IMG/VR virus record: IMGVR_UViG_3300030098_002554
Location: 1 to 32,398 of that record
Strand: one strand, 5' to 3'
DNA from: a virus
DNA: 32,398 nt
The notes beneath the pieces are model-generated. The model saw only the letters and a program-made list of their open reading frames with translations, was not told the origin of the DNA and made no database searches. Both the position numbers and the translations under genes were made by a program. Every line of letters begins with the position of its first letter. Within the stretch, counting starts at the first letter, position 1. Below, one piece after another: positions 26,093 through 32,398 of this stretch.

Positions 26093-26429
26093 AAGTTGTC
26101 TTGGCTCCCTTGTATAGTTTTTGATTCGGGTTAGTAAAGATGAATCGTATATCTAACTCAGGGTGTTGCTCCTTGATCAGAAGGTGTTTAGACCGGTCTG
26201 AAGCAAGGAACCTACCCTTAGTTTCAATATAAAACTTAACTCCCTTTCCTTTTAAAATAAAATCAGGAGTATAAGTTTTTACTTTAGGGATATAAGGGAT
26301 ACGTTCAGTCTCATATTCCCACCTAACTTTAGCAGCGTTAAGTTGGGCCCCTATTGAACACTCAAGTCCTGAACGATACCCCTCTTTAATACCCCTACGC
26401 AACTGACTTCTAGAAATCTTCTTCATCAT
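26004..26429 (-). CDS. Endonuclease I, Holliday-junction resolvase (T7 gp3-like)
   Basis: 141 residues; T7 gp3 is 149. Catalytic residues are all visible: Glu23 (RSGLECSIGAQL), Asp56 (TYTPDFIL), Glu69 and Lys71 (FYIETKGRF), matching the T7 Glu20, Asp55, Glu65, Lys67 pattern. The domain ends with FTNPNQKLYKGAKTTYGEWC. It resolves branched replication intermediates and breaks down host DNA. The start is within the last 20 bases of the SSB gene, with GAGGAAG upstream, and the stop is inside the primase-helicase gene. Confidence 0.96.
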   Translation of the reverse strand: MMKKISRSQLRRGIKEGYRSGLECSIGAQLNAAKVRWEYETERIPYIPKVKTYTPDFILKGKGVKFYIETKGRFLASDRSKHLLIKEQHPELDIRFIFTNPNQKLYKGAKTTYGEWCKKHGFSFSKGSIPDSWLRECLPKT

Positions 26430-26967
26430 CTACTGCTTCTTCCTCAAATTCATCCTTAGGAGCAACATAACTACCCTTCTCTTCACCCCAATCTGTACTA
26501 TCATTTTTAGATTGGTATTCAACAAGGTCAAGTACTCGTACTTTCTTCATTCTCAAACTAACACCACCTCCCATAGAATCATAAGGCACAGCTTCGTATG
26601 CTACTTGAAGTCTACTTCCACCACCTATAGCTGCAAGCATACGATTACCATTAGAATCAACTAAGACAGGTTTCTGATCAAACTCATCACCACCTTTGGT
26701 TTTAACATGAGCTTTCATTTTAAAGTTAACTACATAATTCCCTGTTTTTTCACCCTGATCATCTACCTCAGGTTTAATAGGATTATTTTTACCACCGTTC
26801 ATAAGTGGCTTTACAACATCACTCACTTTCTTAGTTGCAGCCTTACTAAACACAAGCTTAACAGAGAAAATCCCATCTGGATCAAACTTAGTATCAGGTT
26901 TGTTAAGCCAAGGGTATACTGCAATTCCAGGTGGTGTTATATGAGTTTGAAACTTCTTTTTTGCCAT
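26410..26967 (-). CDS. Single-stranded DNA-binding protein (T7 gp2.5-like)
   Basis: 185 residues; T7 gp2.5 is 232. It opens MAKKKFQTHITPPGIAVYPW and has the OB-fold-like strands FDPDGIFSVKLVFSK and SRLQVAYEAVPY. The C-terminal tail is strongly acidic and ends in Phe (FEEEAVDDEEDF), the feature through which gp2.5 contacts polymerase and helicase. AAGGAG lies close to the ATG, and the start overlaps the previous stop as TAATG. It coats single strands and promotes annealing and recombination. Confidence 0.93.
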   Translation of the reverse strand: MAKKKFQTHITPPGIAVYPWLNKPDTKFDPDGIFSVKLVFSKAATKKVSDVVKPLMNGGKNNPIKPEVDDQGEKTGNYVVNFKMKAHVKTKGGDEFDQKPVLVDSNGNRMLAAIGGGSRLQVAYEAVPYDSMGGGVSLRMKKVRVLDLVEYQSKNDSTDWGEEKGSYVAPKDEFEEEAVDDEEDF

Positions 26968-27233
26968 TATAGTTCTCCTTTAATGTAGCGTTCAGCTCCC
27001 CCAAATTCGGGAACTTTAGTTCGTTTACAATCTTGTCGCATAGCATCTACCATATTCATTACGTCTGTAACACTGTACACCTCCCCAAGTTTATGGTTAT
27101 ACAAACAATTAAACACACTAATTATAATCGCGTGTTTCTCAGCTGTAGAGAATTCATGGATAGCATCTACTAAAGCCATCATCCCTCTAGATACTTTCTT
27201 TACATCTGAATTAGCTAAAAAAGAATTCTGCAT
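26967..27233 (-). CDS. Small helical protein between RNA polymerase and SSB, unknown
   Basis: 88 residues, predicted mostly helical (KKVSRGMMALVDAIHEFSTA, then AIIISVFNCLYNHKLGE). The second half has MNMVDAMRQDCKRTKVPEFG. GAGG lies nine bases before the ATG, which sits inside the last codons of the RNA polymerase gene; the stop overlaps the SSB start. T7 has gp1.x and gp2 genes here, the latter an inhibitor of host RNA polymerase. No similarity to gp2 is evident to me, so no function is assigned. Confidence 0.75.
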   Translation of the reverse strand: MQNSFLANSDVKKVSRGMMALVDAIHEFSTAEKHAIIISVFNCLYNHKLGEVYSVTDVMNMVDAMRQDCKRTKVPEFGGAERYIKGEL

Positions 27234-29613
27234 CTTTTACATCCTCAACATTTAATTTACCATAAGTAGGTATCTCCGGTAAACTGAGATCACCTTGTTC
27301 TTCCTTAAATCTATGTAAGACATCTTCCTGATATATTTCAGTAAATGTTTCTCTTAAAATAATTCCTAATCGTTCTATATCACAGGCATGAGTACCAAAT
27401 GAGTCATGTACTACCGAAAAGGATTCTATACCATATTTATCTTTAGCTTGCACTATCGTTTTCATTAAATGGCAAGCATCTAAACTATGTACAAAGTTAG
27501 GAGCAATACCGTTAACCTGTCTGGAAGGATTTATTTTTTCAGCATTACTAGTTCCTGCAAACAAGGAGGCCATCCTTCCATTTATAATCGTTCTAATTTG
27601 TTTAACTGTAGATTTAATATATTTCTGTTTAACAACAAAGCCAGTAGGTAGAGTCCAATAAATAGGTCTCTTTTCTTTATTAGCAACTTTAGCTACATCC
27701 TGTAGCCACTTCATGCCTAACCTACTGGAGACAACCACCCTTCCAATAGCTTCGTAAATATGAAAAGCAAGATATTTACAATGAGGCCACAAATCAGTAC
27801 CACTATCAATACCTGGAAATACCACACCTTTATCAAGCTGTTTAGTAAGTTCTTCATGTATTTGATCCCTCATACCATATAGAGTAGCTCCGTATGGAGT
27901 AGTCATTACTGGACGTTTAACAATGGAACGAGATAAGCAACCACCAGCACCCCATAAAGTATAATTAGAGTCGTTGTCAAGAACCATAGCTTTTTCTGCT
28001 TCTTCTCTGACGATTTCATAGATGTCCTCTGGTTTCTCATGGTTGATAAGGTTAGTTGCAGAGCCCCCAACTTCATCCCTAAGCATAGCGGAAAAATGTT
28101 GGAGACCGTTGCAACTACCATCCACCGTGACAGGAAGATGTGAAACATAATTTTCATTGTTGTTACAACAAACATACTCAAAGCAAGCCCTGAGGAATTG
28201 CCAAGGTTTGTCTGCTTCCATCCATTCACGGTTTCTAAGAGGATCAATACCTACACGCTGTATTAGGTCCTCGTTGTTTTCAGTCCATTCAAATCGGTCT
28301 TCCAAGGATGCCTTATCGAACCCCCAAGTATTGCTGACGTGTACCTTGAGCCATGATAGTCCTGTAGAACCCAAAGTTTTTCCCGAAGCAAACTCCAGCA
28401 AACCTTTCGCGGAATCCTCACCTTGGGGATTGAGGAAGGCTGTGTTGGCATACATACGTCCACGAAAGTCCAGGGTATGAGGGAAATAGATAGCTTTCTC
28501 ATTTTTAAATTTCCTTGTCATCCACATTAGTTGTGCAAACTGGATGCGCTTTGTTTTTAATCTTACATTCTCTGAATGGAGTAGAGTAGCTCTTCTTTTC
28601 CATTCAATTATTTCATCCTTCGTTCCGTTTTTAGGGTATGGCTCTTCCATGTGTCTTTGTCCTGCTTCAGGGATAACCTGACACACTGATTGATTGTCAT
28701 ATAGGGCTTCCATAACCTCAAAGACCTTACTGTTAATTCTCCAGCTCGTTCCCTGTACGATATTGGTTGCATGAAACACCTCCTTTAAATTAGTATTGTC
28801 TAATTGTTGAAGATATGCTGCATCTGAAGTTTTAACCAAATTCATATTAGTGTACTGATAGTAACCACCAGTATAAACACTATCCCATTTTCTAGGATAG
28901 ATAAGACAAGGCATCTTAACAGGACTTAATAGTTCACATACACTATTTTTATTATCTATCCACTTCAAAGAAGCTTCTGTAGCTTCTAACCAAAATACTT
29001 TTTTAAATTTACCGGAATGAGTATTACTATGTTTCTTAATTTCAAATAACTTAGTACACTCACAAATAAGCTTAACCAATAATACACCTAACCTGGTTTT
29101 ACTGGAGGTAGACCAATGATGCCACTCTATACCAGCTTTATTCGCGGAGTGTACTAGTACTCGTTTTTGTTTTCTGTAGTTAGTAGTTCTTTTTGATAAG
29201 TCTCTAGTAACTACACCAAATAATGCAGGATTCTCTTTAGCAAAAACTCTAAACCTAGTTTCATCCTCAATGAAGGACCCTACTTCTATAGCTATCTTTG
29301 TTAGTTTAACAGGAGTAGAAAGATGATTAACACAAGCTTTTAAAGCTAAGAAAGCAATCACGTCAGAAGGAATTGAATCCATAAGTAAAGACATGACTTC
29401 TTTTTCACATTGAACTGGAACACCTTTGGTATAATCCAAGATCAACTTATCGATAGCTTTGGTTATTTTACCACAACCTTTTCTTATGAACTGAATACCA
29501 GCTGGAGTAGTAGACTCATGTTTACCGCGCTTAGCATCCAAGTTTTCCTGACGATACCTTTTGACTCCTAAAGCTATCATCTCTTCTTCTAAGAGCTTCT
29601 GCCTGTGCAACAC
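27211..29613 (-). CDS. Single-subunit DNA-directed RNA polymerase (T7 gp1-like)
   Basis: 800 residues from GTG 29613, which overlaps the oxygenase stop as TAGTG with a GGGGG stretch upstream; an in-frame GTG five codons earlier is possible. Catalytic residues: Asp498 in DGSCNGLQHFSA (motif A), Lys566 and Tyr574 in KRPVMTTPYGATLYGM (motif B), Asp737 in VVHDSFGTHA (motif C). The C-terminus DAEFFFS resembles T7's aromatic foot. The promoter-specificity loop region before GIAPNFVHS differs from T7, so promoters will differ too. It transcribes middle and late genes and defines the family. Confidence 0.97.
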   Translation of the reverse strand: MLHRQKLLEEEMIALGVKRYRQENLDAKRGKHESTTPAGIQFIRKGCGKITKAIDKLILDYTKGVPVQCEKEVMSLLMDSIPSDVIAFLALKACVNHLSTPVKLTKIAIEVGSFIEDETRFRVFAKENPALFGVVTRDLSKRTTNYRKQKRVLVHSANKAGIEWHHWSTSSKTRLGVLLVKLICECTKLFEIKKHSNTHSGKFKKVFWLEATEASLKWIDNKNSVCELLSPVKMPCLIYPRKWDSVYTGGYYQYTNMNLVKTSDAAYLQQLDNTNLKEVFHATNIVQGTSWRINSKVFEVMEALYDNQSVCQVIPEAGQRHMEEPYPKNGTKDEIIEWKRRATLLHSENVRLKTKRIQFAQLMWMTRKFKNEKAIYFPHTLDFRGRMYANTAFLNPQGEDSAKGLLEFASGKTLGSTGLSWLKVHVSNTWGFDKASLEDRFEWTENNEDLIQRVGIDPLRNREWMEADKPWQFLRACFEYVCCNNNENYVSHLPVTVDGSCNGLQHFSAMLRDEVGGSATNLINHEKPEDIYEIVREEAEKAMVLDNDSNYTLWGAGGCLSRSIVKRPVMTTPYGATLYGMRDQIHEELTKQLDKGVVFPGIDSGTDLWPHCKYLAFHIYEAIGRVVVSSRLGMKWLQDVAKVANKEKRPIYWTLPTGFVVKQKYIKSTVKQIRTIINGRMASLFAGTSNAEKINPSRQVNGIAPNFVHSLDACHLMKTIVQAKDKYGIESFSVVHDSFGTHACDIERLGIILRETFTEIYQEDVLHRFKEEQGDLSLPEIPTYGKLNVEDVKDAEFFFS

Positions 29614-30143
29614 TATCGCAACCCCCACATAACTAAAGTTTTTCTAACACCGTGAGTGACAGGTGTTACTCTATGTCTCCACCCTGCTGGAAATGAGGTA
29701 AACATCCCAAATTCTTTCTCTACTGAATGTTTACCAAAGCTATTCTCTATTTCCAAAAGGCCACCTTGATACTCTGTGGGCTCACTCAACTGGAGAGTTC
29801 CAGATATTACCCTGTCACTCACGATTTCATCTCTTGCGCCTATATCCCTATGCCATTCATAATGACCTCCTACAGTATATAAACTATATTGAAAAGCTTG
29901 TAACATAGAGATAGGCTCTAGTTGCCAAAGTCTACTGACTCTTTTAAATATCCAAGAAGTTTCTGGATTTTGGTGAACCCAAGCTATTTTAGTATTTCTT
30001 TTATTATGATCTACAGTATCCTGACCTTTAACTAAAACAGCACCTTCTATTAGTTCTAAACTTTTACAATAATCCAGTATAGATTGTAGTTCTTCACTAG
30101 AAAACAAACTACTGTGATGATGTAGGTGCATAGGTTTACGCAT
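29613..30143 (-). CDS. 2-oxoglutarate/Fe(II)-dependent dioxygenase
   Basis: About 176 residues from ATG 30143 (another Met, at 30131, gives MHLHHHSS). The 2OG-Fe(II) core shows GGHYEWHRDIGA (HxD iron ligands), TLQLSEPTEYQGGLLEI, and FPAGWRHRVTPVTHGVRKTL (distal His and the 2OG-binding Arg). This is the PKHD/prolyl-hydroxylase-like phage type. It couples oxidation of 2OG to hydroxylation of an unknown substrate; related phage proteins are proposed to act on nucleic acid bases or proteins. The start overlaps the membrane protein gene by eight bases, and the stop overlaps the RNA polymerase start. It thus lies in the same transcript as the polymerase. Confidence 0.88.
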   Translation of the reverse strand: MRKPMHLHHHSSLFSSEELQSILDYCKSLELIEGAVLVKGQDTVDHNKRNTKIAWVHQNPETSWIFKRVSRLWQLEPISMLQAFQYSLYTVGGHYEWHRDIGARDEIVSDRVISGTLQLSEPTEYQGGLLEIENSFGKHSVEKEFGMFTSFPAGWRHRVTPVTHGVRKTLVMWGLR

Positions 30144-30354
30144 CCTTCTTTTTACCTTTGAAATAAGCTTCCAGGTAGACATACGCGAGTCCAACATCTA
30201 TCAAGATGAAACCATATTGTCCTGTGTATATCCACATGGAAACCCACAAGACCTGACCTATCCATCCAACGATAGGTCCAGCCTTGTGGCCTTGAGCTAA
30301 CAGTCTTATAGCAACTAAAGCCCATATAGATAGAAAGCTCTCAATCCAGATCAT
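30136..30354 (-). CDS. Small membrane protein with two predicted helices
   Basis: 72 residues. Two or three hydrophobic segments are seen: MIWIESFLSIWALVAIRLLA, then GPIVGWIGQVLWVSMWIYTG, and FILIDVGLAYVYLEAYF, followed by a basic KGKKKDA tail expected in the cytoplasm. Similar small proteins are found in other phages, from recall, without known function. A holin-like role cannot be excluded, but early-region position argues against a lysis gene. The ATG overlaps the previous stop as TAATG. Confidence 0.75.
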   Translation of the reverse strand: MIWIESFLSIWALVAIRLLAQGHKAGPIVGWIGQVLWVSMWIYTGQYGFILIDVGLAYVYLEAYFKGKKKDA

Positions 30355-30548
30355 TAGTATTGCATATCTTTAATAATTTCTAATGCAGCTCTGTGCCCAT
30401 CTAACATTTCTATAGTTTGATGGAACTTATCATGAGCTTCTTTATCTCTACGTTTAATCATATCTGTAGCTTTTTCTATTACGTCTGCTTTAGTTTTACA
30501 TTCATCAAACAGGTCTTCATACCATTCATCACTAGGCATCCAGTTCAT
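30354..30548 (-). CDS. Small charged helical protein, unknown
   Basis: 64 residues, preceded by a strong AAGGAGA. It is rich in Asp, Glu and Lys and probably one or two helices (WYEDLFDECKTKADVIEKAT, then MIKRRDKEAHDKFHQTIEML). No family is recognised. The start overlaps the preceding gene's stop by four bases. Position shortly before the RNA polymerase suggests an early host-interaction gene, which is inference only. Confidence 0.72.
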   Translation of the reverse strand: MNWMPSDEWYEDLFDECKTKADVIEKATDMIKRRDKEAHDKFHQTIEMLDGHRAALEIIKDMQY

Positions 30549-30850
30549 TTTTGTTTCTCCTTATGTTTGTATGTTTTTGTTATTGTGGTTTCCCACGGTC
30601 CTCTAACCATAACAGGATAATTTGTATCTGCAAGATAACAAACTTCCTGACCCATTGACTTGCCATGATAAACTACCCAACCTGGTTTAGTAGGTTTAGT
30701 ATGACAAGGTACTTGAATAGCCGAATAACTAGCTTCTACTCCAGATTTAAAAGTAACTTGAAGTTGATTAGGTATTTTATTGGTAGTCCAGCGTATACCT
30801 TTAGAAGCTGGAGGTATCACTAGCATGATAGTAATTAATAATTCATTCAT
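30545..30850 (-). CDS. Early protein with hydrophobic N-terminus, unknown
   Basis: 102 residues from ATG 30850. The frame remains open to a TTG at 30904, which would add a hydrophobic stretch (YLFILVFSTTTMNELLITIM) and give 119 residues; neither start has a clear ribosome site. The body is beta-rich (NQLQVTFKSGVEASYSAIQV, GWVVYHGKSMGQEVCYL) with a basic C-terminus (TYKHKEKQK). It is the first gene after the early terminator. An inner-membrane-anchored or exported small protein is possible. No homologue recognised. Confidence 0.6.
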   Translation of the reverse strand: MNELLITIMLVIPPASKGIRWTTNKIPNQLQVTFKSGVEASYSAIQVPCHTKPTKPGWVVYHGKSMGQEVCYLADTNYPVMVRGPWETTITKTYKHKEKQK

Positions 30851-30932
30851 AGTAGTAGTAGAAAAAACCAGTATAAATAAATAACTACACTGACTGTTAC
30901 ACAAATAATAGTTCTAAACATAATTTCACTGC

Positions 30933-30978
30933 AAAAAAGTTAGGGATTCAGCTCTATCTAGAAATAGAACTGAACCCC
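30933..30978 (-). terminator. Intrinsic terminator ending the first early transcription unit
   Basis: On the minus strand GGGGTTCAGTTCTAT pairs with ATAGAGCTGAATCCC across a six-base loop (TTCTAG), a 15-pair stem with two wobbles, then TAAC and six U. It lies about 95 bases after the stop at 31073 and before the operon holding RNA polymerase. Host RNA polymerase may partly stop here; it would then limit polymerase gene expression. Confidence 0.85.
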
Positions 30979-31072
30979 AAGGAGAGAGACAAAAACCATC
31001 AAACACTCTCTTACTAACATATTTTTAAAACCTATGCAACTCTGAATACCCCCATATAACATAATAAAGGTA

Positions 31073-31300
31073 TTAGTACAGTTTACCAAAAGGACTCTTC
31101 TCATGTCTCATCTTCTCTAAGTTTATGAACTCCCTGGTTTTACAATTATAAGCATACTCATGAAGTTTATCACCGGTAATATAAGTACTATTGGTTACTT
31201 CTCCTTGTTTATCATAGGTAGTTACTTGTACCCCGAATATCTTATCGTTAGTCCTAGAGTTCTGTAGTCCTTCTGTAGATTTATACACTTTGTTATTCAT
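31073..31300 (-). CDS. Small early protein, unknown
   Basis: 75 residues with AAGGAG close to the ATG. The sequence alternates short strands (IFGVQVTTYDKQGEVTNSTY) with a central HEYAYNCKTREFINLEKM, so it is probably a small mixed fold. No known family is recognised. It sits between the AT-rich repeat block and the terminator. Being early, it may act on host functions, but nothing in the sequence shows this. Confidence 0.72.
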   Translation of the reverse strand: MNNKVYKSTEGLQNSRTNDKIFGVQVTTYDKQGEVTNSTYITGDKLHEYAYNCKTREFINLEKMRHEKSPFGKLY

Positions 31301-31312
31301 AGTGTTCTCCTT

Positions 31313-31545
31313 TAGTTAACTTATAGTTTTACTATGGTTTTACTATAGTACTTTCCCTAAGCTTATAATTATACTTGTTATTATTATTATAGTTATACTT
31401 GTTTTATTATTATTATTATAATTATATAAGTATAATATACAAGTATAAAGATAAGTATAATAAGTAACTACAGTATAACTATAGTTGTACTTAAGTTAAA
31501 CCTATAGTTATACCTATAGTATACTTATATATATAAAATAAAACT
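31313..31545. repeat. AT-rich block of direct and inverted repeats, candidate origin or regulatory region
   Basis: No gene lies between 31301 and 31579. The unit TATARTTATACTTGTT occurs at 31364-31379 and 31388-31403 (24 apart). A short inverse form, AYAAGTATAA, occurs at 31426, 31439 and 31451. The two sets flank a TTA-rich run (31404-31420). CCTATAGT is repeated at 31501 and 31513, and a palindrome AACTATAGTT lies near 31478. The plus strand at 31326-31348 holds a tandem GTTTTACTATGGTTTTACTATAG. T7's main origin is an AT-rich segment linked with promoters near gene 1.1, so an origin is a reasonable inference. Confidence 0.6.
31501..31520 (-). promoter_or_regulatory. Paired ACTATAGG elements, candidate phage promoters
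   Basis: Read on the minus strand, ACTATAGG occurs twice 12 bases apart, upstream of the gene starting at 31300. The last eight bases of the T7 promoter core before and at the start site are ACTATAGG. Upstream bases do not match T7. The same 8-mer occurs at least three times inside late coding genes, so chance is not excluded. Confidence 0.35.
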
Positions 31546-31579
31546 TTCTCAAACTAAAATACAGTATTTCCCTTCATTT

Positions 31580-31975
31580 TCATATATTTACAGGGTCTTT
31601 TTCTGTGGCAGCACTGCTACTCTTTACGAAAGCTCTGTAATTATGTTCTTCTCTTTTCTTTTTCAGAACCATCTGTGAACTAAAGTTTACTAGTTTATAG
31701 TCTGTAACCTCCTGTTTTTGTCTATTGAAGGTCCCTTGAGGATGAGTATCAGCTAGTATATCACCATTCAATTCTATGTGTATGATAGATTTATAGCAGT
31801 TATGACACCAAACCTGGAGCCCTCTTACAGTAAACCCTACGTCTAAATTACTTTTATCCCTATTGCAGCACTTGTCGCACCGTATATATTCAGTTATACT
31901 CTCGTCATTCAATAGGTTTCTAGCTTTTTTTGCTTTGTTTGGTGCATAGCTTTTACGGTTTAATACGAATTTCAT
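31580..31975 (-). CDS. Zinc-ribbon early protein, unknown
   Basis: 131 residues with AGGAGA five bases before the ATG. Residues about 33-60 form a four-cysteine zinc ribbon: RCDKCCNRDKSN and, after a beta hairpin (DVGFTVRGLQV), WCHNCYK. The N-terminus is basic (KFVLNRKSYAPNKAKKARNL), and the C-terminal half is charged and probably disordered. A nucleic-acid or protein-binding role, for example on host transcription, is plausible but not shown. It is preceded by the hairpin cluster and an ACTATAGGAGA sequence. Confidence 0.75.
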   Translation of the reverse strand: MKFVLNRKSYAPNKAKKARNLLNDESITEYIRCDKCCNRDKSNLDVGFTVRGLQVWCHNCYKSIIHIELNGDILADTHPQGTFNRQKQEVTDYKLVNFSSQMVLKKKREEHNYRAFVKSSSAATEKDPVNI

Positions 31976-31983
31976 GTCTATCT

Positions 31984-31991
31984 CCTATAGT
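31984..31991 (-). promoter_or_regulatory. ACTATAGGAGA, combined ribosome site and possible promoter start
   Basis: On the minus strand TTACTATAGGAGA lies just before the ATG at 31975. It looks like the T7 promoter end (ACTATAGGGAGA), but AGGAGA also serves as ribosome site, so the resemblance may be accidental. Transcripts starting here would have an 11-base or shorter leader, which weakens the promoter idea. Confidence 0.25.
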
Positions 31992-31997
31992 AATATC

Positions 31998-32099
31998 CTC
32001 AGAGAGGCTCTGAGTAGCCATATAAGCCATTTTAAGGGCTTACCCTAAGCCAGTATATAGGTTTTCTATATTCTGGCCTAGAATCAGCTCTCAGGAGCT
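31998..32099 (-). other. Cluster of hairpins between two early genes, possible RNA-processing region
   Basis: Within about 100 bases there are four stems: 32086-32099 (AGCTC/GAGCT), 32047-32079 (14 positions each arm, one mismatch, five-base loop), 32023-32042 (TAAGCC/GGCTTA) which competes with 32035-32046 (AGGG/CCCT), and 31998-32014 (perfect CTCAGAG stem with a three-base loop). None is followed by a U run, so they are not standard terminators. T7 early mRNA is cut by RNase III at intergenic hairpins, and the long stem here could serve likewise. Confidence 0.5.
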
Positions 32100-32359
32100 T
32101 ACAGTGCTTCTTCTAGTTTATCGTAATAGTTTTCTTCAACTCCTTGTCCTACCATGAGCTCTTCTGATAGATTAGTAATTTCGCATCCTAAGTTATAGAT
32201 CCTGTCAGCAAAATTGTTAACCTTTAGTCCGTCCTCGTCAGATTTAGGACAATTTAGTTGCTCTGGTAGATCATTTTCCTGGATTTCTTTTTTTAGTTTA
32301 TCTGTAAGTTCTTCCAATTGCTGCAATTTATCCCAATACTCGTTATCTAGGTTTTGCAT
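32099..32359 (-). CDS. Small acidic coiled-coil early protein, unknown
   Basis: 86 residues with AAGGAG seven bases before the ATG. Two acidic helices are likely: YWDKLQQLEELTDKLKKEIQ and LGCEITNLSEELMVGQGVEE, joined by a Pro/Asp-rich loop (NDLPEQLNCPKSDEDG). Acidic early phage proteins often mimic DNA or block host enzymes, but no such family is recognised. It is the most upstream gene seen; the 39 bases beyond it hold only its leader. Confidence 0.75.
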   Translation of the reverse strand: MQNLDNEYWDKLQQLEELTDKLKKEIQENDLPEQLNCPKSDEDGLKVNNFADRIYNLGCEITNLSEELMVGQGVEENYYDKLEEAL

Positions 32360-32398
32360 TTATTTCTCCTTTTTAATATCGTCAAAAACCCATAGTAA

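Noticed and set aside
31000-31024. 20-codon ORF starting near 31023 on the minus strand
   Set aside because: It runs through the terminator stem and has only a distant AGGT; not a credible gene.
31313-31560. CRISPR-like array
   Set aside because: Repeats are short, AT-only, closely spaced and without unique spacers of constant length, so this is not CRISPR.

Overview
The window is most of the genome of a T7-like podovirus (Autographiviridae-type). All convincing genes lie on the minus strand, so transcription runs from the high-coordinate end to coordinate 1. The order matches T7: early genes, single-subunit RNA polymerase, SSB, endonuclease I, primase-helicase, DNA polymerase, exonuclease, portal, scaffold, capsid, tail tubes A and B, internal virion proteins, tail fibre. 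AT-rich DNA, a B12-dependent class II ribonucleotide reductase between the replication and head genes, a MazG-like enzyme and a second tail-fibre gene carrying a short motif familiar from marine phages suggest a marine bacterial host, perhaps an alphaproteobacterium. That host is inference. No photosynthesis gene or integrase is visible.

Early region (about 30.5-32.4 kb): small unidentified proteins with strong AGGAGA ribosome sites. They are separated by a cluster of hairpins (31998-32099), a 230-base AT-rich block of direct and inverted repeats (31313-31545), and an intrinsic terminator (30933-30978). Next come a small membrane protein and a 2OG-Fe(II) oxygenase that is translationally coupled to the RNA polymerase.

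Replication and nucleotide region (18.4-29.6 kb): RNA polymerase, a small helical protein, gp2.5-like SSB, gp3-like endonuclease, gp4-like primase-helicase, a 40-residue coiled-coil protein overlapping the primase end, a gp5-like polymerase with a much reduced thioredoxin-binding insertion, an HNH endonuclease wedged between polymerase and exonuclease, a gp6-like exonuclease, DUF3310, MazG-like, class II RNR and an XF1762/GNAT-like protein. Most junctions overlap (ATGA, TAATG, TAGTG, TTGA), which implies coupled translation.

Virion region (1-18.4 kb): two short pre-portal proteins (one with a 14-proline run), portal, a small protein, scaffold, capsid followed by a strong terminator, a beta-rich decoration or fibre candidate, tail tubes A and B, gp13/14/15/16-like ejection proteins, a collagen-containing gp17-type fibre and the start of a second fibre gene cut by the window edge. 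The transglycosylase domain sits at the C-terminus of the gp15-like protein rather than the N-terminus of gp16 as in T7.

Terminase, recognisable lysis genes, DNA ligase and terminal repeats are not seen; terminase would be expected just beyond coordinate 1.
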